DNA from: Lithodes maja
Taxonomy: Eukaryota; Arthropoda; Malacostraca; Decapoda; Lithodidae
Direction: 5' to 3'
Assembly (NCBI GenBank): GCA_037953745.1
Contig: JBAKBP010003240.1
Span: 62,001-126,000 of the forward strand
Length of the DNA: 64,000 nucleotides
A program made the translations under genes and the position numbers. Positions 1 to 8,905 of the stretch are shown here, piece after piece. Each line of letters begins with the position of its first letter. Position 1 is the first letter of the stretch. The notes beneath the pieces were generated by a model that did no database searches, was not told the origin of the DNA, and saw only the letters and a program-made list of their open reading frames with translations.

Positions 1-23
1 GGGCCATATATATCACTACTTCT

Positions 24-69
24 CTTCCCTCCCTCCCTCCCTCCCTCCCTCCCTCCCTCCCTCCCTCCT
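24..69. repeat. (CCCT)n microsatellite
   Basis: A tetranucleotide CCCT tract of about eleven units. Any open frame across it is a by-product of the repeat. Confidence 0.95.
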
Positions 70-174
70 TTGAGTTGGGCCGCCTTTGATTTGGTCTTTA
101 TTCTTGCTTACTTTTTTTTTCTGTTCTCGTTTTTCCAACTTTAATTTCTTCATCTCTATCTCTCTTTCTCTCCG

Positions 175-248
175 CACATACATACATACACACACACACA
201 CAACCACAACACATCTCTCTCTCTCTCTCTCTCTCCACACACACACAA
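175..248. repeat. Compound (CA)n-(CT)n-(CA)n microsatellite
   Basis: CATA/CA units to about 203, a CT tract at about 213-234, then CA again to 248. Both strands read open through it only because of the low complexity. Confidence 0.95.
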
Positions 249-327
249 GAGGTTGTGTGTTTATCGGTACATATCAATTTGGTGCATGCTTACGAGTACA
301 TTTTTCGATTTTTAAACCTAAATTACA

Positions 328-364
328 CTAACCTAACCTAACCTAACCTAACCTAACCTAACCT
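328..364. repeat. Short interstitial arthropod telomere repeat (CCTAA)n
   Basis: About seven perfect CTAAC units, that is TTAGG on the other strand, the telomere repeat of most arthropods. The tract is short and lies between ordinary sequence, so it is interstitial rather than a chromosome end. The unit is the best single clue to the host group. Confidence 0.9.
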
Positions 365-510
365 ACCCGAAAACACTCCATTTCAACGTATTTTAAAGAG
401 GTGTGTACCGATTAACTGTCGCCCCAAACCTCATGTACCTGTAAACCTACAAATATCCAGAGATTTGTACCAATAAACACACAACCGCTTGGCCACACAC
501 ACACACACAC

Positions 511-745
511 ACGAGGGGTCGGGGGTTCAATCCCCCGGCTGGGCGGAGACAAATTGGGCTTGTCTCCTTTCATGTGTTAGCCTCAGTTCACCTAGCTGTA
601 AATAGGTACCTGGAATAAGTGGACGACGTTGTGACGTCCCATCTGGGGTTGGCAAAAATGGTACAAGGCGAGATGGGTATCATATGGTTCACCTAAGCTG
701 ATGGCTACCTAAGCCTTCGGGCGAGACGGTACCGTCTATAGTGAG
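511..745 (+). repeat. tRNA-derived SINE-like repeat, 5' truncated
   Basis: A (CA)n tract ends at about 512 and is followed by a tRNA T-arm/B-box-like segment, GGTTCAATCC at 524-533. Then comes a non-tRNA body containing a CACCTAGCTGTAAATAGGTA-like block and several short hairpins. No A box is visible upstream, so the 5' half is probably lost to the microsatellite. The class is inferred from the B box; body and boundaries are approximate. Confidence 0.5.
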
Positions 746-912
746 AATGTTACCATACAGATCCACCCTAAGCCTTCGTTTCCGATGTCGCCAATTGGCT
801 AAAAATACAGACTACACACACATCCACAGCCATTCCAACGATACATATAACACCTACACATATAGGAGGCGGGAAATAACGAGCATGCTCACTCCCGCAA
901 TACAACTAGAGT

Positions 913-916
<4 letters not shown>

Positions 917-965
<49 letters not shown>
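917..965. repeat. (CA)n microsatellite
   Basis: About 24 uninterrupted AC dinucleotides. The flanks at 746-916 and 966-1454 hold no gene or repeat I recognise apart from a poly-G run at 1117-1129. Confidence 0.95.
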
Positions 966-966
<1 letters not shown>

Positions 967-1454
967 TTCCATACTACGCAACCACAATCACACCTCACTC
1001 TCTCCTTCCCTTCATCTGCCCCTCCATCTAAAAACAATCTCCATCTGGAATAGCCTCGTTCACACCCTTACCCATCCTCCTTTCCCTTTGAAACCGCTAA
1101 CCTCGTTATTCTTAAGGGGGGGGGGGGTCACCGTCTTGTTTTGTCTTCCAGGTCACCCCCCTTATGCTATGTTATGGTGGTGTCACACGAGCGCTTAATC
1201 CGAGATTTTTCGTTGAGCAACTTTTGTTCGTACTGTGTTGAGGCTTTTTCGCATTGGAACCGGAAACTAGACGGAAGGTAGATTATGTTAGCTATAGTTA
1301 AATTCGTGTGGAACTTAAATTTTGAGATTGCCATATATAATTGCCAGTAAAAATTGCCGGAAATATTGCTAGTGTGAAACCGACTTTATTGAAAAACTGT
1401 CGGGAAACTGTTCCTCTTCATTTGGCGTTTACATAAATTATGTAAACTTTTCCA

Positions 1455-1830
1455 AATCCAGTTCCATACTTATGTATTGTATGGAAATCCAGTTCCATAC
1501 TTATGTATTGTATGGAAATCCAGTTCCATACTTATGTATTGTATGGAAATCCAGTTCCATACTTATGTATTGTATGGAAATCCAGTTCCATACTTATGTA
1601 TTGTATGGAAATCCAGTTCCATACTTATGTATTGTATGGAAATCCAGTTCCATACTTATGTATTGTATGGAAATCCAGTTCCATACTTATGTATTGTATG
1701 GAAATCCAGTTCCATACTTATGTATTGTATGGAAATCCAGTTCCATACTTATGTATTGTATGGAAATCCAGTTCCATACTTATGTATTGTATGGAAATCC
1801 AGTTCCATACTTATGTATTGTATGGAAATC
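1455..1830. repeat. 31-bp minisatellite, about 12 copies, each unit a potential hairpin
   Basis: Twelve near-identical 31-bp units. Each contains TTCCATAC, then nine bases, then GTATGGAA, an exact 8-bp inverted repeat, so each unit can fold into a stem-loop. 31 is not a multiple of three and the unit contains no plus-strand stop in any phase, so all three plus frames stay open for over 300 nt. The resulting frames (for example 1472-1852) cycle through the same peptide every 93 nt and are not evidence of a gene. Confidence 0.95.
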
Positions 1831-1917
1831 GAATCCCTCTTTAAGGGGGTAGTGCTTTTGTTTCTATTATACAGTATATATATATATATATTAATTATTT
1901 TGTTTGCCGATTCCTTC

Positions 1918-2110
1918 TAAAATTACAGGCTCGCTTTCGCTCGCCAGGACAAAAATCGACACCTAAATGACACGAAAGGTCTTAATATTGACAAAGACAT
2001 GAGGCGAAAGGTCTCAAAATCGCCAAACTAACGTAACGAACGTCTTAAAATCTCAAAATTAATAGGCTAAACATGAGGGAGAAGGGGGTCCAGAAAAAGA
2101 GACCCCTCCA
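1918..2110 (+). repeat. Dispersed repeat R, copy 1
   Basis: Begins near an ACAGGCTCGCTTTCGCTCGC block and runs through CACGAAAGGTCTTAA, AAAATCGCCAAACTAA and AACATGAGGGAGAAGG blocks. The same series occurs inverted at 3205-3475 and direct at 33100-33390. No coding potential or terminal structure was seen; the family is unknown to me. Confidence 0.7.
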
Positions 2111-2112
2111 AC

Positions 2113-2310
2113 CCCGCACGCACACGCACGCACACGCACTCACGCACACACACTCCTTCAAACCCACACAGCATAGCACAACATACAAATGCACAAACAA
2201 TATACAACCCAACACATCAAAACACACGTCCTCACAACCCAACACACTCTTCCACACGGACTCTCACCCCCCCCCCTCCCCCCCCCCCCACACACACACA
2301 ACAACAACAA
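2113..2310. repeat. CA/C-rich simple-sequence region
   Basis: CACA-rich stretches, two poly-C runs at about 2268-2290 and a short (CAA)n. The open frame covering it is compositionally biased and not supported as a gene. From 2311 to about 2900 I see nothing except A/T-rich AAATA units near 2570-2595. Confidence 0.8.
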
Positions 2311-2899
2311 CAAAAGGCCTCTCTCACCTCACCCATCTTCACCGCCTGACTTCAAAGGCTTGCCAACTTCTGGGCATCACACACCCTTTAACCTCTGAGC
2401 TTCTTCCTCCTCTCCAGTCCTGCCTGTTTACCTCCTTTCCCGCTAGGTCTGGGAATATTGACATCGATCTAGCGTCATTTGTTTCATATAGCGACAAGAA
2501 TAGAAGGTTTATTCTGGATATCTAAGTCATTTACTAGAGATTGTAGTATTATTCGAGTGATAGTCTATATTAAATAAATAAATAGAAAAATAAATAGATT
2601 ATACTCATAAGCGATATGTTAGCCACTTTTGAGGCCAGATCATCTCGACTCCGGTGTGAGGTCAGGTGAGGTGAAGATATTGAGGAATAAGCCATTACAA
2701 CGGCACCTCGTATCTACATTATACTTTTCCTATTTTTCTGAAGAGTGTGGAGAGGGGAGTGGAGAGAGTGTGGAGAGAGAGAGGAAGCTGTTGGAGTGGC
2801 TTTGTGAGGTAAGACGGTCGGAGCTGGCAACACTGGGCTATTACACCCTCCACCTAACACAGGTAAACATACATGGATGCTCTTACTTACACTGGTTGA

Positions 2900-3023
2900 T
2901 GCACACACACACACACATTCGTCGTATCTCTGTCGTATATACACACATTCATACACACAAATACACGCTCTCTCTCTCTCTCTCTCTCTCTTACCCATAC
3001 ATACATACATTCGTAAATACATA

Positions 3024-3113
<90 letters not shown>

Positions 3114-3115
3114 AG
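2900..3115. repeat. Microsatellite cluster (CA)n, (CT)n, (GA)n
   Basis: CA at about 2901-2918, CT at about 2969-2992, and a long GA tract from about 3027 to 3111. The CT and GA tracts are complementary and could fold into a hairpin. Confidence 0.95.
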
Positions 3116-3204
3116 AACACATTCGCATAAACACACTCTCTCCTTCACACATATTAGCAAGCCAATATATTTAGCTTAGGAAAGACGCTAAGGGGAGATT
3201 TCCA

Positions 3205-3475
3205 CTTGAGGGATTTTTTTCTTAACCCCTTTCTCACTCATGTTTAACTCCACTGCTATCGAGACTTTAAGACGTTCGCCCCATTAGTTTGGCGATTTTA
3301 AGAACTTTCGCCCCATTTTTGTCAATTTTTAGAAATTTCGTGCCTTTTAGGTGTCAATGTTTTCCTGGCGAGCGATAGCGAGCCTGTAATGTAAAGGAAA
3401 CGGCCTTCGGCCGGGACATTTTTCTACCGAAAAATGTACAAATTTATCTTGAAGGGGGTCTAGGGAGTGTAATTT
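3205..3475 (-). repeat. Dispersed repeat R, copy 2 (inverted)
   Basis: Reverse complement of the series at 1918-2110, extended by a block with GGCCTTCGGCC and a TTTTTCTACCGAAAAA hairpin at about 3418-3436. Copies 1 and 2 thus form a large imperfect inverted repeat around a microsatellite-rich core. Confidence 0.7.
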
Positions 3476-3547
3476 TTAAGCTTGATGAAGGTCTTGGGTA
3501 CAAACTAAATACCTCCCCTTAATAGTCCAGCGACGTAATACAACCTT

Positions 3548-3944
3548 AAATAACTCCACAAATAACTCCACCAATAACTCCACCAATAACTCCACCAATA
3601 ACTCCACCAATAACTCCACCAATAACTCCACCAATAACTCCACCAATAACTCCACCAATAACTCCACCAATAACTCCACAAATAACTCCACAAATAACTC
3701 CACAAATAACTCCACAAATAACTCCACAAATAACTCCACAAATAACTCCACAAATAACTCCACAAATAACTCCACAAATAACTCCACAAATAACTCCACA
3801 AATAACTCCACAAATAACTCCACAAATAACTCCACAAATAACTCCACAAATAACTCCACAAATAACTCCACAAATAACTCCACAAATAACTCCACAAATA
3901 ACTCCACAAATAACTCCACAAATAACTCCACAAATAACTCCACC
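3548..3944. repeat. 12-bp minisatellite, about 33 copies in two variant blocks
   Basis: Unit AATAACTCCAC plus A or C. The C variant fills about ten consecutive units (to about 3678) and the A variant about twenty-one (to about 3941). Twelve is a multiple of three, so the minus strand reads as four-residue peptide repeats in each frame. Those frames have no start context or flanking domain and are not called as genes. Confidence 0.95.
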
Positions 3945-3990
3945 AATATTAGTGTATAACTTATGGGTTAGTGAGCACAACACGATTATA

Positions 3991-4204
3991 TTAACCCTTT
4001 CAAGCTCTCACGCGTTTTAGCAGTTTATTTTGGCTATCATTAGACGATTGTATGCAGCTTAGAAAGGATCTGTGGGTATTAAAAAGGTAAAGGCTATCTC
4101 AATCCATCTTCTGACTTCCATATACCCTTCCTAATCTGAATAAAATCGTCTAATAATTACCAGAACACAGAAATGAAATGCGTCTTGGATCTTGAAAGGG
4201 TTAA
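3991..4204. mobile_element. piggyBac-type MITE, TTAA target duplication
   Basis: The ends are TTAACCCTTTCAAG (3991-4004) and its exact reverse complement (4191-4204). TTAA followed by CCCT is the end signature of piggyBac elements, which duplicate TTAA. A subterminal pair ATTAGACGATT / AATCGTCTAAT extends the symmetry inward. At 214 bp it has no room for a transposase. A relative of the same length lies at 39756-39969. Confidence 0.85.
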
Positions 4205-4267
4205 GCCTGGGGGGAAAACACTCAAATTTTCAAAGAGCTTAGACATCTGCAATATACAAAAAGTTCA

Positions 4268-4345
4268 AAACAATGTCGCGGGATGTTGAAAGGAACAGTG
4301 AGGGTATCTGTAAACAATGTCGCGGGATGTTGAAAGGAACAGTGA
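4268..4345. repeat. Direct duplication, 44-bp period
   Basis: CAATGTCGCGGGATGTTGAA plus AGGAACAGTGA occurs at about 4271 and again at about 4315. The second copy stops at the TA flanking the inverted-repeat element that follows. Confidence 0.85.
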
Positions 4346-4347
4346 TA

Positions 4348-4470
4348 GTCCATGAGCCAGGCCAGATATCGGTACCACCTGGGGTGACTAAACACGAATG
4401 GTACTAAAATGTTTATAGAGTGACTGTAAGTACATTAAGATATGATAGCCTTCTCGCACTGGTAGCTTAG
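4348..4470 (+). repeat. Left terminal inverted repeat of the 3.56-kb element
   Basis: Pairs with 7771-7905. The outer 50 bp match with one 7-9-base length difference near 4366, and the inner block around 4437-4470 also matches. Confidence 0.75.
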
Positions 4471-4967
4471 TCTAATTTTTTTGATGCAATAGGGGCGCTA
4501 CCCAAAAATAAAGATTTTTAGCGTGACGCTCGGCGTTTTCCTCATTTTCTTTAAAATCCATCACACAATCATCGCGAAACTTTGAACACCTATGTAGAAT
4601 TATATTCTCTACCAGAGTTGTTCCTAGGTATTTTTCAAATTTCCTCATATTTCGGAATATACTCTATATTTTGGGTATTTTCCTCTAAATCTAGAATAAA
4701 TCCTTAAATATGGGGAACATTGAAAAATATATTCTAACAGCTCTTGTAGCTTATTTGATTCTCTACAAGAATTATTCCGATGTGTATTTCAAGTTTCTCC
4801 ATATTTAGGGGTTTATTTCATATTTGGGGATTTTTTGATATATTTTGGGATAATTTATTATTGGAAGGAGCAAACATATGTAGAGTGGTTTCCATGTAAT
4901 GTGTTTGTTTGTTCATGGTTTAATGGGGATATTTTTTGCAGGTGTGTGTCGACTGTTTGACGGCAGG

Positions 4968-6377
4968 ATGGAACCATCTGCGAGGAAGAGAGCACGGATC
5001 AACTGTATCATCCACTGCTCTGATGATGACAGCGATGCTCTGGTGTCACCACAGGATTTGGACTCCTGGAACACATTGCTCAGGGCTGCAGAAATCAGGC
5101 AGCATGATCCAGTCCTGGAAGCAGCCAAGGGCCTTGAAGAAGGAGGAATACCACACATACATTATCACCGTAAATGTCGTAGTCTCTTTACAATGAAGAA
5201 GTCACTGGATTCTATCCTTGCCAAGGGTGTCAAGATAGAATCAGCAAGCGTCGACCCCAGGAGGAGGGCATCAAGGGATGCCCCTAGTACTAGCAGGGTG
5301 TATGCCAAAGGATGTATCTTCTGCGAGAAGTCAAGCAAGTACATAAAAACAACAAAGACAAGGGAGCCACTCATACAGTGTGTTGAGCTACGAGCAGATG
5401 AGAAGATTCGCAGAGCAGCAATAAGGAAACTCAACCAGAGAATCCTTGGTTTAGTTAGCAGAGACCTTGTTGCTGCAGAGGGTCACTACCACAAGTCGTG
5501 CTACAAACTCTTCACAAAAGATGATTTCCCAGCGGCCGCCAGGTCGGGTGCAGGTGAAAATCAGGAAGAAAGCGAGGAAGCACGCTACGAAGAGGTTGAG
5601 ACAGAAGCCCTCGAGGAACTCTGCTTGTATATAAGGACCAAATTATTCCCCAACCCAGAGGTACTGCCTATGACAAACCTCACATCTAGGCTTGAGAGAT
5701 CCATGATGTCCCGTGGTATTATCCAACTGAAACCAGCGACAAAGAAACATGTTCGCCGAAAGATTGAAACCGAGTTTGGAGAATCACTACGCTTTGTCCC
5801 AGATGAGAAAGGAAAGCTTCTAATCTATCCACGCAGCCTCTCAATGGACGACCTTGCCCGGCAAGCACACAAAATGGCAAAAGACCTGCAAGAAGCAAGA
5901 GCAGCTAACTCTGACGATGTCTTAACCAAAGCAGGAATGCAGCTGAGGAATGAGATCAATAAACAAGATGTGAGTCAGCCATGGCCTCCCGATACAGATC
6001 AGAATGTCATTCCTGCAGCAGTCACTCAATTCCTGCACACCCTGCTGACAGGAGAGTGTGAGTGTGAAACTCCCTCTGAAAGAGCTCAACGTCTTGCCAC
6101 TTCCTTTGGCAGTGACTTGGTCTTTGCTGTTACCAGTGGCAAGACAAAACCACCCAAGCACGTACTGCTGACCAATGCTGTAAAGTCTTTGACAGGAAAC
6201 ACAGAACTGATCCGAACTCTGAATCGTCTTGGTCACTGTGTGTCTTACTCAATGTTTGAGGAGATCGATACAGCCCTTTGTATCCAGAAGCTGGAATGCT
6301 CAAAGGATGACATTCCACTGCCAGCAAACATCTACCCTGGTGTAGAACTTTTTCACAGCTTGCAGGTACAGCACTGA
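4968..6377 (+). CDS. Element protein, N-terminal part: two zinc-binding-like modules
   Basis: ATG at 4968 is preferred over 4899 because the upstream 23 codons are unlike the rest and include an intron-end-like TTTTTTGCAG at 4931-4941. The frame encodes 469 residues. Module one ends in H-Y-H-R-K-C (about 5161-5180). Module two starts C-I-F-C (about 5317) and ends H-Y-H-K-S-C-Y (about 5486-5505), so two C..C/H..C sets suggest metal binding, perhaps DNA recognition. A lysine/arginine-rich helical part follows. The frame stops at 6377, while the homologous-looking continuation resumes at once in another frame. Such multi-domain proteins are known to me as unnamed repeat proteins of invertebrates; function is inferred, not known. 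Confidence 0.65.
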   Translation: MEPSARKRARINCIIHCSDDDSDALVSPQDLDSWNTLLRAAEIRQHDPVLEAAKGLEEGGIPHIHYHRKCRSLFTMKKSLDSILAKGVKIESASVDPRRRASRDAPSTSRVYAKGCIFCEKSSKYIKTTKTREPLIQCVELRADEKIRRAAIRKLNQRILGLVSRDLVAAEGHYHKSCYKLFTKDDFPAAARSGAGENQEESEEARYEEVETEALEELCLYIRTKLFPNPEVLPMTNLTSRLERSMMSRGIIQLKPATKKHVRRKIETEFGESLRFVPDEKGKLLIYPRSLSMDDLARQAHKMAKDLQEARAANSDDVLTKAGMQLRNEINKQDVSQPWPPDTDQNVIPAAVTQFLHTLLTGECECETPSERAQRLATSFGSDLVFAVTSGKTKPPKHVLLTNAVKSLTGNTELIRTLNRLGHCVSYSMFEEIDTALCIQKLECSKDDIPLPANIYPGVELFHSLQVQH

Positions 6378-6379
6378 GT

Positions 6380-7579
6380 CACGCTGTTCATGAAGGTGCT
6401 AAGAGCAGGCGCATTGATGTTGTGTTTGATATCTACAAGGAGACATCCATCAAGGATGCAGAACGAGCCAAAAGAAGTGCAGGCACAGGAATTCATTTCA
6501 AGAACATTCAACCTGGGCACAACATCCAGCAGTGGAGAAAGTTACTCGGTAGTTCCTCCAACAAGGCAAGTCTTATCAAGTTCTTGGTAGAAGAATGGAA
6601 GGCACCACAGCACAGGGAGAAGCTCAAGGACAAGGAGCTGTATGTCACATGTGAGCAGCGCTGCTTCAAGATCACCAAAGAGCAGTGGGAAGAGGCTCCT
6701 GAGCTTAAGTCAACTCAAGAAGAAGCAGACACACGCCTTCTTCTCCATGCACTTCATGCAGCAGAATCTGGGAACAAGTCTGTCATCATCACTGCAGAAG
6801 ATACAGACGTCATGGTGTTGTGTCTTGGCATGTGCCACAAGATCCCATCCCATCTGTTCCAGAAGTGCGGGACGAAGAACCGGACAAGATTCCTGGATAT
6901 CACCACACTGAGCCGCACACTGGGAGGCAGCGTGTGTGATTCATTGATTGGTATGCATGCCTTTACAGGCTGTGATACCGTCAGTGCATTCGCTGGCCGA
7001 GGGAAGATGACGACACTCAAGCAGGTGAAGATGGACAAGACATACCAGGATGCTTTTCACGAACTTGGACGCTCATGGGAAGTGTCTCCTGAACTCTTTG
7101 AGAAGCTACAGGAAATCACCTGCCACATGTACCTACCATCTACCCACACAACTAAGGTAAACAAGCTTCGGTATGAGCTGTTCTGTGCAAGACGTGGAGA
7201 GGTAGAGTCAAGTCAACTCCCTCCTTGTGAGGACTGCCTCTTCATGCATGCACTGCGTGCAAACTACCAGGCTGCGATCTGGAGGAGAAGTCTTCAGAGC
7301 CAGCCATTTGTTGCGAACACAACAGACTGCGGTTGGATGACAGATGAGGACGGTAAGCTTGCCGTCAACTGGATGCGAGGCTCACCAGCACCAGATGCTG
7401 TTATGCAGCTACTGTCTTGCAAGTGTGTGCGGTCATGCGAACTCCCTAAGTGTACTTGCCTCAGCAATGGTCTAAAATGCACGGACATGTGCAGGTTACA
7501 GACATGTCAGAACAAGGCTATTGAAGAAGAGCCGGTGGCACAACAGTCAGATTCCGAGTCTGATGTAGATGATATTTAG
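6380..7579 (+). CDS. Element protein, C-terminal part: PIN/FEN-like nuclease core and CXC-like tail
   Basis: The frame is open from about 6380; the first ATG is internal, so it probably continues the upstream protein after a frameshift. Three acidic blocks in order resemble the FEN/XPG branch of the PIN fold: Q-E-E-A-D-T-R (about 6718-6738), I-T-A-E-D-T-D-V-M-V-L (about 6787-6819) and A-F-T-G-C-D-T-V-S-A-F (about 6958-6990). The end holds a cysteine array C-K-C-x3-C-x4-C-x-C (from about 7419), similar in spacing to tesmin/TSO1-type CXC zinc modules, and then an acidic tail. Seen: the motifs and their order. Inferred: a metal-dependent nuclease serving the surrounding inverted-repeat element. 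An unrelated captured host gene is less likely given the ends. Confidence 0.6.
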   Translation, partial: HAVHEGAKSRRIDVVFDIYKETSIKDAERAKRSAGTGIHFKNIQPGHNIQQWRKLLGSSSNKASLIKFLVEEWKAPQHREKLKDKELYVTCEQRCFKITKEQWEEAPELKSTQEEADTRLLLHALHAAESGNKSVIITAEDTDVMVLCLGMCHKIPSHLFQKCGTKNRTRFLDITTLSRTLGGSVCDSLIGMHAFTGCDTVSAFAGRGKMTTLKQVKMDKTYQDAFHELGRSWEVSPELFEKLQEITCHMYLPSTHTTKVNKLRYELFCARRGEVESSQLPPCEDCLFMHALRANYQAAIWRRSLQSQPFVANTTDCGWMTDEDGKLAVNWMRGSPAPDAVMQLLSCKCVRSCELPKCTCLSNGLKCTDMCRLQTCQNKAIEEEPVAQQSDSESDVDDI

Positions 7580-7770
7580 GAGTAGTAATTTGCCATAATA
7601 GTATGTACAAGCCCATGGCATGCTTAGTGTGTATTTACAGGACTTGTATTAAATGTGACAATTACTATATGCATTTTGTTGACATTTAGGCATTCCTGTC
7701 CCCAAATTTGACATTTTAAAAAATTTCGGAATTTTCGGTAGGGTATGTCTATTCAAGAAGTGATAACGAC

Positions 7771-7905
7771 CATTAAGCTACCAATGTGCAAGGGCTATCA
7801 TATCAAAACATAAACTAGAGACATGTAGCAAGCTAAAAACACCTAAGAGAATTAGTCACCCCGGGTGGTACCGATATCCCAAAATTCGGGTCTTGGCTCA
7901 TGGAC
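7771..7905 (-). repeat. Right terminal inverted repeat of the 3.56-kb element
   Basis: Imperfect complement of 4348-4470. The outermost 12 bp are exact and the element ends at TA 7906-7907. Confidence 0.75.
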
Positions 7906-7907
7906 TA

Positions 7908-8905
7908 TGTAAATGCAAGGCAAGTACACTGCAGTAAAATTCAAACATTCACAGACAATCTTAATAAGCACTGCATTATGACAGTCATTAACTATACAAC
8001 TGTGATGATAATGTACAGAGCACAATCACCTGCAGAAGTAACTGATACGTTTTATAATCAAATGGAGGCGATGGATATTGCTTGAGGGATAACCTAGATT
8101 TGGTCTACGTTTGTTACTGTCTCACAATTGTGTGTAGCCTTTGAATTGGTAGACGTCCTTCCTAAGGTGATCAAAATCATCTAATATATTTTCATAGTCA
8201 TGTTTGGTGAGGTTCAAGATGGGGGTAATGGGGGCTGGAGCGTCATCCAAGGTTAACAAAATAATAGTGGGATCATTTCGGGTAACTGATTGAAGGGATC
8301 CACAAGTATCGTCGAAATCCATTAATTAGTTTTCGAGATATTTGTTTCCAACAAACACACACACACACGTTTGGCTTGGCGCAGGATAATTAACGTTTGT
8401 GATTAACTGAGTGAACTTACGAGAGGAGACGCTCATGGCTCAGGAAAACAAACAATAATGTAAAAGCTTCACTTAAACTTGTCAACTTATTTGTTTCGTT
8501 TCTCGTGTTTTATCTCTTCAGCAGCAACTTTAACCTTGTCTATTACTATATATGAAACATCTTCTATTTTATGAAATATATATACTTGCTGCCTTTAAGA
8601 GTAGCATAATCACTTAATTAACCATTTACCATTAAAAGCCTTTCCTATGCTTAATATAATTGCCTTTTGTTAGTCAACATACAATAAGTGAAACTATCAT
8701 TACACTGAAGCAATTACTCATAGACTAAGAGGAATCATTCCTTAGCTGAATATAACAACGAGTTGTTGCGGCGCTGGGGTTTAGCGTTACATATATTGCC
8801 GACGCATCACGTGCGTCGCTGGGGTCCAGTAGGTTAACATAATACTATAGTCTATTTATTATAAGTAGGCCCACACTCTTAACCACTAACATTTATAGCT
8901 CATAA
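7908..8905. other. No gene recognised
   Basis: AT-rich sequence. A 66-codon minus-strand frame at 8122-8322 shows no recognisable domain. A GACGCA-5 nt-TGCGTC hairpin lies near 8798-8815, between two CGCTGGGGT repeats. A short (CA)n is at about 8355-8368. Confidence 0.6.

Larger units (their letters stand above)
4348..7905 (+). mobile_element. 3.56-kb DNA transposon-like element with long terminal inverted repeats, family unidentified
   Basis: The ends GTCCATGAGCCA (4348-4359) and its complement at 7894-7905 begin imperfect inverted repeats. Shared blocks GATATCGGTACCACC and GGGGTGACTAA follow, and a further inner block GATATGATAGCC / GGTAGCTTA lies at 4437-4470 and 7771-7805. Both ends are bordered by TA (4346-4347, 7906-7907), consistent with a TA target duplication. 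Inside are two plus-strand frames in one orientation, with AT-rich non-coding arms. Ends plus a nuclease-like gene argue for a cut-and-paste element, but I cannot place it in a named superfamily. Confidence 0.75.

Noticed and set aside
1455..1830. CRISPR array
   Set aside because: Units are directly contiguous with no unique spacers and the host is eukaryotic.
1472..1920. Open frames of 113-147 codons over the 31-bp minisatellite
   Set aside because: Periodic peptide produced by a stop-free repeat unit; no start context, domain or codon bias.
2073..2525. 150-codon plus-strand frame
   Set aside because: Mostly CA/C-rich simple sequence translated as T/H/P; no domain.
3476..3983. Minus-strand frames with four-residue peptide repeats
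   Set aside because: Direct consequence of the 12-bp repeat; all three minus frames are open equally.
4348..7905. Host gene with retained intron
   Set aside because: Terminal inverted repeats and TA flanks bracket the frames, and there is no intron-sized segment between them.
8122..8322. 66-codon minus-strand frame
   Set aside because: No recognisable domain, short, in AT-rich repeat-bearing DNA.
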